Shown: positions 11,620 through 23,074 of the stretch, piece after piece
How the letters are laid out: each line of letters starts with the position of its first letter
How positions within the stretch are numbered: position 1 is the first letter of the stretch
Assembly: GCA_024803745.1 (NCBI GenBank)
Contig: JANJXV010000188.1
Span: 1,081,001 to 1,145,000 of the forward strand
Direction: 5' to 3'
DNA from: Megascapheus bottae
Lineage: Eukaryota; Chordata; Mammalia; Rodentia; Geomyidae
Length of the DNA stretch: 64,000 nt
Program-made: the position numbers and the translations under genes
Notes under the pieces: generated by a model
Database searches by the model: none
The model's input: the letters and a program-made list of their open reading frames with translations, nothing else
Told to the model about the DNA's origin: nothing

Positions 11620-12345
11620 CATATTGTTTATGTCCACATGGTTTCTCAACATCATGCATAGTTTGATTCGCAAGGCACTTAGACCAGAGACACTATTCAC
11701 AAAATGTTTATGCAAATAGGTTTTTCTCTTTAGTGTGAATTCTTTCATGTCTCTAATGGTGAGAGAGTTGTGTGAAGAAAATCCCACTCTGCTTACACAT
11801 ATAGGGTTGTTTGTCTGAGTTCTCTCATGTTTTTGAAGGTAGCAGGGATGAATAAATATTATTCCACACTGCTTACATCCTTAGGATTTCTCTCCAGTGT
11901 GAGATTTTTCATGTCTTCAAAGATAACCAGAAATAATGTTTTCCCACATCACTAACATTGAAGGGTTTCTCTCTAGTGTTACTACTTTATTGTGCCTCAA
12001 GTTAACAAGACAAAGAGAATGTTTTTCCACATTGCATATATCTACAGAGTTTCTCTCTGGTGTACATTCTGTCCTGTCTTTTAAGGAAATGGGGAAGAAT
12101 GAAGGTTTTCCCACATTGCTTACATCCATAGAGCTTCTCTCCAGTGTAAGTTCATTAAAGGACCCTGGAAAAGGGGAATGTTTTTTCATATTGTTTACAT
12201 TCCTAGGATTTCTCTCCAGTGTGAATTCTTTCCTGGGCTTTTAAGGTAAGTAGAGGAAGGGTAGGCTTTCTCACATTGGTTATAACCATTGTGTTTCTCT
12301 GCAAGCTGAGTTACTTTATGCCCTTGAAGGATACTGGAAACTTCT
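11620..12345 (-). pseudogene. Decayed C2H2 zinc-finger array
   Basis: On the minus strand, remnants of the zinc-finger linker (plus-strand 'TTTCTCTCCAGTGTGA' and variants, the reverse complement of the coding for HTGEK-type linkers) recur at about 11731, 11814, 11891, 11968, 12051, 12131, 12210 and 12293. The spacing is 77-84 bp, as expected for a 28-residue finger. Many fingers have lost Cys or His residues and the frame is repeatedly broken. It is probably the finger exon of a KRAB-type ZNF gene, or a retrocopy of one. No KRAB box was seen. Confidence 0.8.
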
Positions 12346-12422
12346 CTATCTCCCTCTCTTTCTCCTTCTCTTTCTCCCTCTCTCCCTCTCTCTTTCTCTC
12401 TCTCTGTCTCTCCCTCTCCGCT
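12346..12422 (+). repeat. (CT)-rich simple repeat
   Basis: A polypyrimidine tract of CTCTTTCTCC-type units directly after the zinc-finger pseudogene. Confidence 0.9.
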
Positions 12423-13272
12423 ACCTCTAACTAATTATTCCCTGAAAAGAACTAAGAGAAAAATAGAGTAAGAGATTTATAATGTTCAAATGAACCCCTT
12501 TGAGAATTCAAAAGGAATTGTGTACTGAATCATTAGTCTTTACATTTAACAGCAGAGAGCCTATCAATGCCATTTCTTATTTGTGAGATTGTCTTATTTT
12601 CTTACTATTATAATAGACCTTGTTCATTATCTCCTTTAGAGCATTTTTAATACTTGACTATCAGATCTGAGTGTTTTACAGATATTGCTTTCATCAAGTC
12701 TTTGCTTCTTCTACAGTTTTCCTTTTCTTTGATCCGCTCCTTTTGAATTGCTATGATAAGTTTTTCTCATGCCTAAATTCAAGGCAAGTATAATAGAATG
12801 ATGTAGCTCTTTATATTGACAAAGAAGTTTAATATGATTTAGTTGTTTATATCAGTTGGGCCAGCTACTTGTCACACATAACATTTCAGTTCAAAACTTT
12901 AAAGAAAAAGGATGAAAGGTGTGATTTTAAACCATTTTTTTAAAACATGGGTCAATTTCAGAAAGTTCATGATGGTGAATTTGACATGTTATATGTATAG
13001 AAAGACGATAATGTATTGAAGAAAAGAGTCCCATGAACTGTTTTTCCTTATAATTCTGTCTTCCTGCATTTGGCTTCAGACAAAATGACCTGAGATTGCT
13101 AATATTACTTGTTACCACTGCAGCAACCCTTCATTTTGGAAACAAGCTTCTGAATGTGTTACAATTTGAGGTTCAACTGCCTTTCACAAATATCCTCACA
13201 CATCTGTTGGAGCAAGTATTGTAACACAATTGAATTTCAGAGTTTTCTGAGACTTGATTCTTTTGTACTTAA
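12423..13272. other. Unassigned AT-rich stretch
   Basis: No gene, SINE or L1 was recognised. The open frames are short and lack splice signals. Confidence 0.5.
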
Positions 13273-13495
13273 AAGGAAGAAAATTTGGGCCGGGAGTTTG
13301 GCCTAGTGGTTGAGTGCTTGCCTAGCATGCACGAAAACCTGGGTTCGTATTCCTCGGTACCACATACATAGAAAAAAGCCGGAAGTGGTGCTGAGGCTCA
13401 AGTGGTAGAGCTCTAGCCTTGAAAAAGTTCAAGGACAGTGCCCAGGCCCTCAACTCAAGCCCAAGACTGGCAAAAAAAAAAAGGAAGAAAATTTG
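13273..13495 (+). repeat. IDL-Geo SINE with 15-bp target-site duplication
   Basis: 'AAGGAAGAAAATTTG' at 13273-13287 and 13481-13495 flanks a full dimer with an A-tail. The duplication is perfect and the element little diverged, so the insertion is fairly recent. Confidence 0.93.
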
Positions 13496-14080
13496 AGGCA
13501 AATAAAAAGAGTGATACTCTTGCACTTTAGTGGGTTTCAAAATGGAGTCAGGAATCAGAAATATCACTATTATATAGATTCAGCTTATGATCAGTAAACT
13601 GTAAAATATTATCCTAAACTACCATATACCCAATTCATTACTATGATATGACTTTAGTTTCTTTTTTTGTATAAAAAGTACAATATTCATATGAAACAGG
13701 ATAAAGAAAGAAAACTGAAATATGCTTATTGATGGTAGTGCTTTTAGATATTCATTTCATGTAAAAATGTCTCTGAAATGCAGCATTAATTACTAGAATG
13801 TTCTCTTGGCTCCCATCATCTCTATTTCCTCTCCTCTTATCCTATGTTGCTCTGCTCCTTTGCTTTTGGATGAAGTATTTTCTATTCTGACATGTCTGGA
13901 ATCACATAAATGGAAACAATCAAACAATCTGTGGTTACTTTTGGAATTTCCTTCCCACTGTATTCACCCAGTGAACTTCGCGTGCAGTAATATCAATCAT
14001 GAATAAAAATAATTTTCCTAATTTGGAGTAGTTTGGGGGAGAATGGCAAAATTTTATTTTCTATCATTGCCCTCATATCT
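13496..14080. other. Unassigned stretch
   Basis: AT-rich sequence. Nothing recognised. Confidence 0.5.
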
Positions 14081-14084
14081 GCCA

Positions 14085-14312
14085 TGCAAGTGGCTCACAC
14101 CTGTAATCCTCGCTACTCAAGAAGTTGAGATCTGAGGATCATGGTTCAAAGCCAGTTTGGACAGAAAAAATACCCATGAAATACTGATCTCCAATTAATC
14201 ACTCAAAAAGGGGAAGTGGCACTGTAGCTCAAGTGGCAGAGTACTATCCTCAAACACAAAGAGGCACAGCACCTCGGCCCTGAGTTCAAGCCCCACAACT
14301 GACAAAAAAAAA
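14085..14312 (+). repeat. 7SL-Geo dimer SINE
   Basis: Full dimer with an A-run at about 14303-14312. Confidence 0.85.
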
Positions 14313-14912
14313 GATGCAGGCATAAGATGATTGGTAACAGAAAATTGTTGAAAATGAGGAAAATAATATAATGAAACTATAGCTAGTTATTTTCAGTGGA
14401 CTCTGTTTCCAATGAGGTTCTGGATTTGATGTTCTTTTAACTGTTATTTGGCCTTCCACAGCTAAATTTCTTTACAGACACAAGGTGGTGTATTTCAGAT
14501 AGAAAGCTGCAGTGCCTCTTGGGTTCCAGATACAAGCATTGTGAACAGTTGTCTGGAGGAATTATGATGGAGATGCAGTCAATGAAATGGAAAACCAACT
14601 AGATGAGAAGACTACAGGTCTCATGACCACTACAGAAGGGATTTCCATCCTAAATTAGAGAGCACACTCTTAGGTTAGGTCCCAGTAGTCTTTTATGCTG
14701 TGACTCAACAAAGGACTTCACTGAGAGGAGCAGTTTGGGACTTATCTTTACAATGTCTTTGATGGTTACCTGCATGCTCATTAATGGCTACATCTTTGAT
14801 ATTAAAATTTAACACTTAGGTTAATGGAGCTGTGCTGTAGTTTATTCTTTACTTTCTTGGGTAAACCAATCTGTATTAGAAATATACAGTGATTATACCT
14901 GAAATGTGTCTT
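14313..14912. other. Unassigned stretch
   Basis: No repeat was recognised. Plus-strand translation near 14560-14810 looks weakly protein-like but has stops in every frame, so it may be an unidentified pseudogene. Confidence 0.3.
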
Positions 14913-15164
14913 AGCTGGGCACTGGTAGCTCACACCTGTCATCCTAGCTTCTCAGGAGGCTGAGATCTGATGATTGCAGTTCAAAGCCAACCTGGGAAGG
15001 AAACTCCATGAGACTCTCACTCCAGTAAAGTACTCAAAAATCCAGAAGCGGTACTATGGCTCAAGTGGTAGAGTGCTCACCTTGAGCAAAAGAAGTTAAG
15101 GGACAGCACCCAGGCCCAAAGTTTAAGCCCTAGGATCAGCCAAAAAAAAAAAAAAAAAAAAGCT
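14913..15164 (+). repeat. 7SL-Geo dimer SINE, full length
   Basis: Starts 'AGCTGGGCACTGGTAGCTCA'. The linker is followed by the Geo unit and an A-tail of about twenty residues. A good reference copy of this class. Confidence 0.9.
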
Positions 15165-15835
15165 GACACCGATCACCCCTCATACCATAGAGACTTAGGT
15201 GCTTCATGATTATACATGTAGTACCAGCCTCAGCTCCAGTTTGCACCCAGGTGATGTCTAAACCCAGCCCCACTTCTTCCTGATGACAACCCAGAGGCTC
15301 CCATTCATGACAGTCCAGCCCTGCTAGACCTTAGCCAGCCGACTCACCCTGGCCTGCAAGAACCACATGGCCATGTGTGGATGTCAGCCTCTACAGGGAC
15401 GGGAGCTGTGTGGTACAGAATGGAAACTGTGTGGCAAGAGCAGCTGTGACTACCCAGGACAAATTTTACCCCAGGGTACCTCCTCAGCCATTATACCACC
15501 TTACCTAACAACTGAGAATGACTTCAAATTAAACCAATGCTTCCATTAGTTACCACTAAGGGGGGGATGAACTATCTAACCCAGTCCTGGCCTCTGGCCA
15601 CCTGGAGTTAAAGCACATCTCTTGCTGGTTCCTCATTGCCCCAGTTGTCTGCTTAATTGGTCAGAAGCTAGCCTCGCTGCCAATTAAGCTTTGCTGACTT
15701 TCAAAACCCAGCTCAACTTCCCTTCCTGGTTGAGAGAATCTTTTTGGAAATAGCCAGCTCTAGGCCCACTGTCTTCAATAAAAGACCTTCAAGTTTCTCT
15801 GTACATGGCACTCCTCTGTTTTGACTCATGGGGAT
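15165..15835 (+). mobile_element. Possible endogenous retroviral LTR and flank
   Basis: A purine run 'AAGGGGGGGA' at about 15560 is followed by TG and about 250 bp containing 'CTTCAATAAAAGACC' (polyadenylation signal) and ending near 'TTTTGACTCA'. This arrangement resembles a polypurine tract and an LTR. The upstream 400 bp is GC-rich and repeat-like with no intact retroviral frame. No partner LTR is seen in the window. An alternative is an unclassified non-LTR repeat. Confidence 0.35.
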
Positions 15836-16069
15836 ATAAGAGCAACTGAAGAAGCCTCAAAAAAGGAGCCTGCGTGTTCCCAGAGGCTGAAGTTGTTGTC
15901 TTGTTCTTCACAGGATAGAAACAGGGATGCACTCTACACAGTGTCTGGCTGAGATCCCCAGAGAGAAACCATCAGGGAGATAGAAGGTTGGGCCTTCCAG
16001 GGAGATTTGAGCTATGATCACAGCTAGGTCTGTTTAACTCTAGGCTCTGGGGTTTGCATCAAAAACAGT

Positions 16070-16150
16070 ATTCTGGGGACTGGTGGCTCAAGCCTGTAAT
16101 TCTGGCTTCTCAGAAGGATGTGATCTGAAGATCACAGTTCAAAACAGCAA
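16070..16150 (+). repeat. 7SL-type SINE left unit
   Basis: A diverged, truncated unit ('GACTGGTGGCTCAAGCCTGT'). Confidence 0.65.
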
Positions 16151-16555
16151 AGGGCTGCTTCCTAAAAGCAGAAATGAAACAAACCTAGACTCCCACCACC
16201 TCCAACCTCAACTACAGTTGAGAAATCAGTGGTCACTGGGCTACGATCATCAAACTCTGGGATTTATCCAATAGACTCACCAATTTACAACAATGTTAAG
16301 TGTTTTATTTGGTACATAGTTGTAAATAGTTGTGGCCTACTGTATAAATAGCATATCCATCAGTACAAACCCCCAATTTTTTCTATTATCTGTATTGATA
16401 TGTATAATTATTGGTAACCAGAGTTCCCCCACACACTAGAGAACAAGAACTGTTGGGTCCATCTACCCAACTGTCCCATCATAACTGCTCACCATACTCT
16501 TTCCTCAAAAGAGTAGGAGATAAATCTGAAAAGTCAAGATAAACTAAACTGAACT

Positions 16556-16790
16556 TGTTGGATGCTGGCGGTTCACACCTGTAATCATAGCTACTCAGGA
16601 GGCTGAGATCTAAGGATCAAGGTTCAAAGCTAGCCCAGGCAGGAAAGTCCATGAGATTCTTACTTCCTATTAAACCCATCAGAAAACTGGAAGTGGCATT
16701 GTGGTAGAGAGCTAGCCTTGAGCTGAAGAGCTCAGGGACAAAACCAGGTCCAAGCCCAGAGTTCAAGCCCCATGACCAACCAAAAAATAA
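16556..16790 (+). repeat. 7SL-Geo dimer SINE
   Basis: Full dimer with an A-rich tail. Confidence 0.85.
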
Positions 16791-16962
16791 ATAAGCCCCC
16801 CAAAAGCCCCCCAAAACTTAACTGAACTTGATAGGCTTGAAATTTTAGTTGTTGTTTGTTTTTGTAGTTATTTGGGATTAATTAGAATTGTATTCTTGGA
16901 AACTATAGACTTAAACTATCATCTGTGCTTCCAGAGGAAAAAATGATAGTGCCAGTCGCAAC

Positions 16963-17105
16963 TTTTTTTTTTGCCAGTCCCAGTGCTTAAACTTAGGGCT
17001 TGGGAAAAACTGGAAGTGGTGCCGTGGCTCAAAGCAGAGAACTATCCTTGAGAGAAAAGAGCTCAGGAACCATGGCCAGGCCCAGAGTTCAAGCCCCACC
17101 AACCA
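16963..17105 (+). repeat. Rearranged Geo SINE pieces
   Basis: A short antisense Geo end (16972-17010) abuts a sense Geo unit (17011-17105), a head-to-head junction of two fragments. Confidence 0.6.
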
Positions 17106-17274
17106 CCACCACCAACAAAAACAATGTTCCTCTCTTCTATTAATAACCCAACATTATCTTATCTCACTTTTCTCCACCTATTCCCAAACTTATCTACCAC
17201 CTCTGACCATCTTTCTACTGAGGAGTAAGAGCAGCAATAACAAGAAGTAGAAATTAAAAGTCTTTTGTTGTGTA

Positions 17275-17640
17275 ACCAGCATGATAATGGAAGCTTTATT
17301 GAGCGTAACGAAAGTGTTATTGGAATCTATCAAAACAGACATATTGTAAAACCTTTAGGAACTCTAGGCTCACTACATTGAAATTTCTGATTCTGATGTG
17401 AAAGGCCAATTTGGTTTTGCCCAGGTATCTAGAAGTTGGCCAGGTTCTTGTGCTGTACCAGGCATTCAGATTTCAGTTTGGGACATTCCTGTGTACTCAT
17501 GAACACCTTCTTCTTTGCCTTTCACAGCATCCTTTGGGCAAACAGTTTCTTTTTGTCACATTTTACATGAGGCTCTGTGATATTCCTTTGCTTTTTTCTT
17601 AAAGATTTCTGGCATCACAGCAATCTTTTACTTCTCTTGG
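17275..17640 (-). pseudogene. RPL7: RPL7 processed pseudogene, 3' truncated and decayed
   Basis: Translated across frames, the minus strand resembles ribosomal protein L7 (large subunit, uL30 family). A degenerate KKKAK..YH block is followed by a region like the 'AFVIRIRG' segment, and the end reads 'NTFVTLNKASIIML', close to the family's 'FVKLNKASINML'. Several in-frame stops and frameshifts are present and no intron is seen. Similarity stops at about 17,275, roughly halfway through the protein, so the copy was truncated or cut by a later rearrangement. Confidence 0.72.
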
Positions 17641-17726
17641 GCATTCTTCTTGTTTCCAGGAACAAAGGAGGACTGTAGTTTAAAATATTTAAAACAGATG
17701 AATTAACTCTGAACTTTAAACCCATT

Positions 17727-17799
17727 TGTGTGTGCGTGTGTGTGTATCTGTGTGTGTATGAGTGTGTGAGATAGACACACACACACACACACACACACA

Positions 17800-17861
<62 letters not shown>
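17727..17861 (+). repeat. (TG)n-(AC)n-(AG)n compound microsatellite
   Basis: The TG-rich part (17727-17770) is followed by (AC)n (17774-17800) and then more than 60 bp of nearly pure (AG)n. The TG and AC parts are inverted complements. Confidence 0.95.
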
Positions 17862-17863
<2 letters not shown>

Positions 17864-17939
17864 CTAAAAGAGTATTGAACTCTTCCTAGATCAGGACTCG
17901 TGAAATCTGATATTTCAAAGAATAAGAAAATCAAAGACT

Positions 17940-18421
17940 CAATCACATTAAGTGAAGTAATCCAGGCCCAAAGGAATCTATAGGCTCAATGGTTTCCCTC
18001 ATTTGTAATAATTAGTACACATCTAGGACTCTCCTAGCAGATGATTACAATAGTGTAAAACCTAGGTACCTAAAGTCACATAGGATGAGACTAAATGAAA
18101 GGATTTCTAGGTTATGGAAACAAGAGCTTTATCTTGTGCGACTGTTGTTCTTAATGTACTATTTCTCTTTTTTTTTGCCCTTTGGTTAATCTCATATTGT
18201 TACTGTATCTGACTTCGGTGTGTGGTATATTATATATATGTTTATTTGTTTATTTGAAATAGGAAAGGGAAGAGGGAAAACAAGATGATTGGTAGGGGGT
18301 GGGGATAGGGAAATGGAAACAAAAACACAAGAAGGGGTATCAATGTGTGAGAAGTAATGCACCTACTAACTGATGAATGTAACTGTAACCATTCTATACA
18401 TTATCCCAACAATAAAAGAAT
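17940..18421 (+). mobile_element. LINE-1 3' UTR, truncated
   Basis: Sense L1 3' end: 'AAGTGAAGTAATCCAG' (end of ORF2), the G-rich 3' UTR segment, then 'AATGTAACTGTAACC' and 'CAATAAAAGA'. The family is somewhat older than the copy at 49.9 kb. Confidence 0.85.
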
Positions 18422-19233
18422 ATCAAAGACTCAAAGTCAAAAGTCAAATTCCACACAGCATAATCATGCATACATGATATCCGTTAGATTCTATGGAAAC
18501 ATTCTATGATTTGTATACCATTAAAAATCAGCAAAAACCTACTTGCCTCCAACTATGTAAATTATTTTCCCCTACATCTTGCTCGGGTCAAGGTATTCAT
18601 TTTTCATACTCAATCATCATTTTCTTGAAAAATAATTCTCTAATCTTTCTGCTAAGTGCTAAGGAGAATGTTCCACATTTGTGTTAAGCCTAACAATGGG
18701 GAAGTAGAAAGCTTTTGTGTGCTCCTCATTTGTGCCAGATGAGTCCAGTAAATGACTGTGTATTATGAATACCTGGAGCCTCGTTTTTTTTTAGATGAAA
18801 AACTCTGAAACAAAACAAAAAAAACACTATCCAGCTAGGATATCATGAATTATATATTAAAACATGTTTGGGCATCTTTCATTTTTTTCCTGCGATAAGC
18901 CTATTTGGGCAGGAGCTGAACAGGAAGATGTGGCTGAATTTCATTTTTAACCCAGACCTGTGTGACTTCTCTGTGTGTTCAAACATCTAGAGTATCCCAT
19001 CAGAGCTCTGAGCCAAGGCTCACTGATGTAAATGGCTAAACAGCTGGCTCACATGACATATTTGTCTATGTGTTCCAATAAATATTTTGCTTCTGTAATT
19101 TTTAATCTTGGTCTAGAAATATTCAAACAGTGGATAAATAGCAAAACTGTCATCAATGTACTCTCACACACTATCAGTGACTGGCATGTGTCACAGTTTG
19201 CACATTTCCAGGGGTGCACACACGGGGACTTAC
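18422..19233. other. Unassigned stretch left of exon I
   Basis: No repeat was recognised. Downstream exons of the minus-strand gene may lie here or further left, but I could not find a phase-0 exon with convincing signals. Confidence 0.4.
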
Positions 19234-19275
19234 CGGGTCTCTATCATAAGGTGGGATGAAATGGTTACATGACAC
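19234..19275 (-). CDS. Coding exon I of the coiled-coil gene
   Basis: A 42-nt micro-exon (14 codons, 'VSCNHFIPPYDRDP', phase 0/0). The acceptor 'TGTCCTCCTCTCATCTGTAG' is very strong and the donor 'GACCCG|GTAAGT' is strong. It fits exon G's phase 0 exit. A second good acceptor lies upstream near 19309, but in phase 0 it would carry a stop. Further 3' exons should lie to the left and were not recognised. Confidence 0.6.
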
Positions 19276-19600
19276 CTACAGATGAGAGGAGGACAGTAAG
19301 CGCAGAATCTGAATAGGAGAAACAAATTGATAATTTAAGCTTGCCATCCCTAAAATAGAAGTTATTTATTACTACTCACTTATCCATCAGGCATTCTAGT
19401 GATGGTATGACTGAGAATTTAAAGACAAAGAATAGAGCTCACAAGTGTGGCACAGGAAGTTGGAAATAGAGTATAGTAAAATTCACTTATTTCCTTAAAA
19501 TTCAATGGAAATACACCATCACTTCCAAAAGAATGAGAATAATAAATGTTATTTAGGAAAACTTGTTCTTGTCAAGAACATTGTAATTATGAAATTTTGT

Positions 19601-19840
19601 AGCTGGGTGCCATAGCTCACTCCTGCAATCCTACTTACTCAGGAGGCTGAGATCTGAGGGTTGCAGTTCAAAGCCACCTGGGCACTAAAGTTTGTGAGTT
19701 GTTCATTTCCAATTAACCACCAGAAAACTGGAAGTAGCACTGTGACTCGGGGATATGGCAGTAGCCTTGAGCTAAAGAGCTCAGGGACTACGCCCAGGCC
19801 TAGATATCAAGTCCCACAACTGACAACAACAAAAAATGTA
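19601..19840 (+). repeat. 7SL-Geo dimer SINE
   Basis: Full dimer inside the gene intron, antisense to transcription. Confidence 0.8.
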
Positions 19841-20820
19841 GGTCAACAAATGACACAATTTTATCCATGAAACAAAGTTCAGTTTTTAAGTTTACAGGTC
19901 TATAAAATTCTCTGCTGACATTGTAAGCATATGAGTTCAAGAGTGGATGGTAGGCTTGAGATGGTGCAGGACAATCAGGTTCTGTGAGGTGAAATCACAC
20001 AGGTAGTAAGCATGGTCAGTGATGTGTCTAGACAGCAGTGTTCATTTCCAAACCAATTCAGATGCAGCTTCCACAGAAAGTTAAAATGCCAATTTCCATA
20101 TCCTTATGGAGGCAAGTTACACAAAACATATCTTTTCTCACTGTACCTTTGTGCATATATTAGTACTCTTCAACAGAGTTAAAACACAGAAGCAAAACAG
20201 GTATCTGTTCATCAAGGAGCACATGCATAAATACAATATGTGGCCAAAACAGAAAATCATTCAGCTATAAAGAATGAAATAATATCATTTGCAGGAAAAT
20301 AGAAGTAGAGCTTATCATGTTAAGCCAAATGTACCAGACTGAGAGAATCAAATGTCACTGGTTCTCTCTATCTTGTAAATCTAGACTTTAAAGATGAATA
20401 ATAGGAATGTACAAGAGGAACTTTTGGGGGAAGGGACAGCAGTGGGGAGTGAGGACATGACAGAAGAAGGTATGGGACATGTATGAAATGCTCTTAAGTA
20501 TACTGTTTGATAACTATGAAACCAGAACAACTGTTGAAATTATTCTGAGAGTGGAGAGCACAGGTATGGAGGATATTGGAAGCACCACTGTAAACAACAA
20601 AGACATACCAACAACAACAACAACAACAACAAAATAACTGTAGAGATTCAGCATGAGAGCTTGAAGTTTTATAAAATGCCCAGATCTCCAATTCTATTAT
20701 GAACACTGAATGGTAGCAATATTAACTGAACACAAAGCAGTCAAACAAGTCAGGATTTCAAAAACTGAAGAACAATCATTCAAATACTGCAAGCCAGTGG
20801 AACATATTGAAATGCAACTG
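19841..20820. other. Intron sequence between exons G and I
   Basis: An (AAC)n tract at 20605-20633. The rest is unassigned, with L1-like debris near 20160-20500. Confidence 0.45.
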
Positions 20821-20822
20821 AC

Positions 20823-21105
20823 CCTGCTCAGGTACTGGTCCAGGCTCTCAACTGAAGTGTATGCATTTGAGGAACAAGTCACATGGTTTTCTCGAGGAGG
20901 GAAACTTCCCTTCAATTCTGCATCATGTGGAAAGTTTTCCATAAAAGAGCCCTCGCTGCTAGGCCTTGTGACAGGAGTATGGGCAAGAGACTGAGTGTGG
21001 GCAATCACCAAGGAAATTCCTTCAATGGCCTCCTTCATGCTGTCCACAGTCCTGTGAAGTTTGCCAAGGACAAATACCAGCATTTCGTTAGTCAATAAAG
21101 AATGC
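20823..21105 (-). CDS. Coding exon G of the coiled-coil gene (largest exon)
   Basis: The acceptor is 'AAATTGTTCCTTAG' and the donor 'GAGCAGG|GTCAGT'. The 283 nt are phase 2 in (completing a Lys codon with exon H) and phase 0 out. The 94 codons start with a helix ('NEMLVFVLGKLHRTVDSMKE') and end with a Ser- and Pro-rich tail finishing 'SVESLDQYLSR'. The exon begins 474 bp beyond the stop of the MTCH2 retrocopy on the same strand. I considered it as MTCH2 3' UTR and prefer an exon, because phases match on both sides. Confidence 0.75.
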
Positions 21106-21578
21106 CTAAGGAACAATTTCCTTTTAGCAAATCAACTTAAAAGGTTCTAGATAATATTCCCAAGAACTAGAAAACATTCAGTCTCATCATCTATCTATAT
21201 ACTATGAGCGGAAACAAGCATTTGTCACTGAATTATAATTCAGTCACAACCTCTGGGACGAATAAGAGCTGAATGCAGGTTCAGAAATCATTTTAAAAGC
21301 TCTTGAGCAGTTTCTTCCTTTTATCTATCTTCAATGAGGCCTGACAGGACTTGCCCCTTCTGTCTTTCACTTGCTTTCACACTGAACAAGGAAATATTTT
21401 AACCCCTTCTTCATTTCTCCTTTCAGTGCAGTAGAGAAACACCAAAGGCATTTTTTCCATTTTCCCAAGATTAAATGATTATTTAAAAAGCATGCCACAC
21501 TGTATAGAAATCAACATTCTCTCCCATAATTCTGTGCATCTGGGACTATAGAAATGTTACTGTCTCTGACTCACATCT

Positions 21579-22395
21579 TCAAATTAACATTCTCAGGTCA
21601 TAATAATAAGAGTTCCCACAGGAGACCTTCCAGAAAAACAAGCTATTTATTTGGCTCATATTTCCCTGTTTTTGCAGCATGTACCAGCAATCTGTCCAGG
21701 AAGTATACAGTGAGGAGTAAGGAGGGGATCCACCAGCAAGCCTGCAGTTGTTGACAGCCATAAGATTAGATACAAGCATAAAGGGATAGGTCAACATACG
21801 GCAAAGAATGCTGTGACAGCTTGGGAATCACTTTTCATTTCATTCATGGTAGAAACCCCACTGTCCAGTGCATAGGTGTTCACGAGGTAGGCCAGGGAGT
21901 TACAGAACCACAGAGAAATGATGTCACCTAGGCAGTGAGGAATGAGACCCGAAAAGAATCCCAGCAAGCCCTCTTCCCGAAAGATAGTTATTATGGAGTC
22001 ACAAAGTCCACAGTATTTGGATTCTCTGCCAATGGATTGTATCATACATCTCAGAGTGATCACGTGGAAGGGATGTGTAATGAGGGTAGCAGCACAATGA
22101 GCCATCATCTCTCGAGTTGTCTCTTTGATAACTTGGTCAAAGGAACATGAGGCTTCTCTACGGAAACTTCCAGTTCCTGTGTCTACGGACCACAGTTCCA
22201 AGGGCTCCTGAACACAGTCTTGGAGTTAAGCCTGTGAACAAGCCATGCTTCCCGTCGATGCTTGCAATGTGCTGAGCATAACAAAAGAGACCAGGAAGCT
22301 GATGTACTTGCTGCCCAAAAATATTTTGTCCTATTGTTGGAAGAAGAGGCACATATCCCACCCAGATGAGCGACACTAAATGCATTTTATCTCCA
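21579..22395 (-). pseudogene. MTCH2: MTCH2 processed pseudogene
   Basis: Minus-strand frames match mitochondrial carrier homolog 2, an outer mitochondrial membrane protein of the carrier fold. Recognisable blocks in order are 'NIFGQQVHQLPGLF', 'GLFTGLTPRLCSG', 'FDQVIKETTREM', 'LITHPFHVITLR', 'SIGRESKYCGLCDSIITI', 'NSLAYLVNTYALDSGVST', 'LVSNLMAVNN' and the C-terminal 'DLRMLI' followed by TGA at 21579. There are no introns. About 20-25 codons are lost with a frameshift near 22,160-22,190, and a second frameshift lies near 21,795. The N-terminal 25-30 codons are missing or unrecognisable. No clear poly-A or target-site duplication was seen. It lies in an intron of the coiled-coil gene on the same strand. 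Not functional as a carrier. Confidence 0.93.
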
Positions 22396-22880
22396 GCCTC
22401 CCTCAAGTGGCCACACACAAAAATGCAGCCACTGAACTGACCAATTCCAGTCTTAGTTTAGAAGACTAACCCTAGTGTCTGTCACCTTGGAGTTAATAGT
22501 ATTTTTCTGCTACATCCCCAAGAGAAATAATTAGGGTAGAATCTTGCAAAAAAAACCCAGTTGTATTCAGCATTTCTATTTATATCAAATCTGCAAAGGA
22601 ATTTTACAAAAACATATCTTTCTTAATTACTAGCATTGAATATGTAGCAGATAATTTAAGAGAATAAATTCATCATATAAGAGAGTTAAGTGGGAAAATC
22701 CATATAAAGAAAATAATAGTACCCATTTTTGAGTAACATTTTACAAGTTAATTTACTAACAATTATATTCCAAAGTCATAGTACTTATGTCTCATAGCCT
22801 ACTAATGTCATCAACCATTTCTCTAGAGACACAGTCACTGACCTTGGATTATGTTCTGTCATTCTCAGTTTATTACTTAC

Positions 22881-23074
22881 TTGCTGAGTTCATATTGTTG
22901 AGTCTCTCTATGGGTTATTCTCTCTACACAGAACTCCTTGGAATGTTGAATCTCTATTTTGTGCATCTCTTGTCCTTGTTTTAGTTGAGAAACTTGAGAT
23001 TCCAACATTTTAAGCCTGCATTCAATCTGATTTTCTATTAAATTTTCTGAACCCTTTTGAACATGCCCTTGGCT
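22881..23074 (-). CDS. Coding exon H of the coiled-coil gene
   Basis: The acceptor is 'TATTTTAATTTGATTTAG' and the donor 'CTCAGCAA|GTAAGT', a perfect match downstream of the cut. The 194 nt are phase 0 in (matching F) and phase 2 out. The 64 codons include 'ENQIECRLKMLESQVSQLK', then a Gln/Glu/His-rich helix ending 'RETQQYELS'. This is the clearest coiled-coil exon of the gene. Confidence 0.8.

Noticed and set aside
20710..21098. Plus-strand frames at the position of exon G
   Set aside because: They are antisense shadows of the minus-strand exon, which has matching splice phases.
20823..21105. Exon G as part of the MTCH2 retrocopy 3' UTR
   Set aside because: It has an acceptor and donor and phase agreement with exons H and I, which a UTR would not show. 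A short intron stretch separates it from the retrocopy stop.
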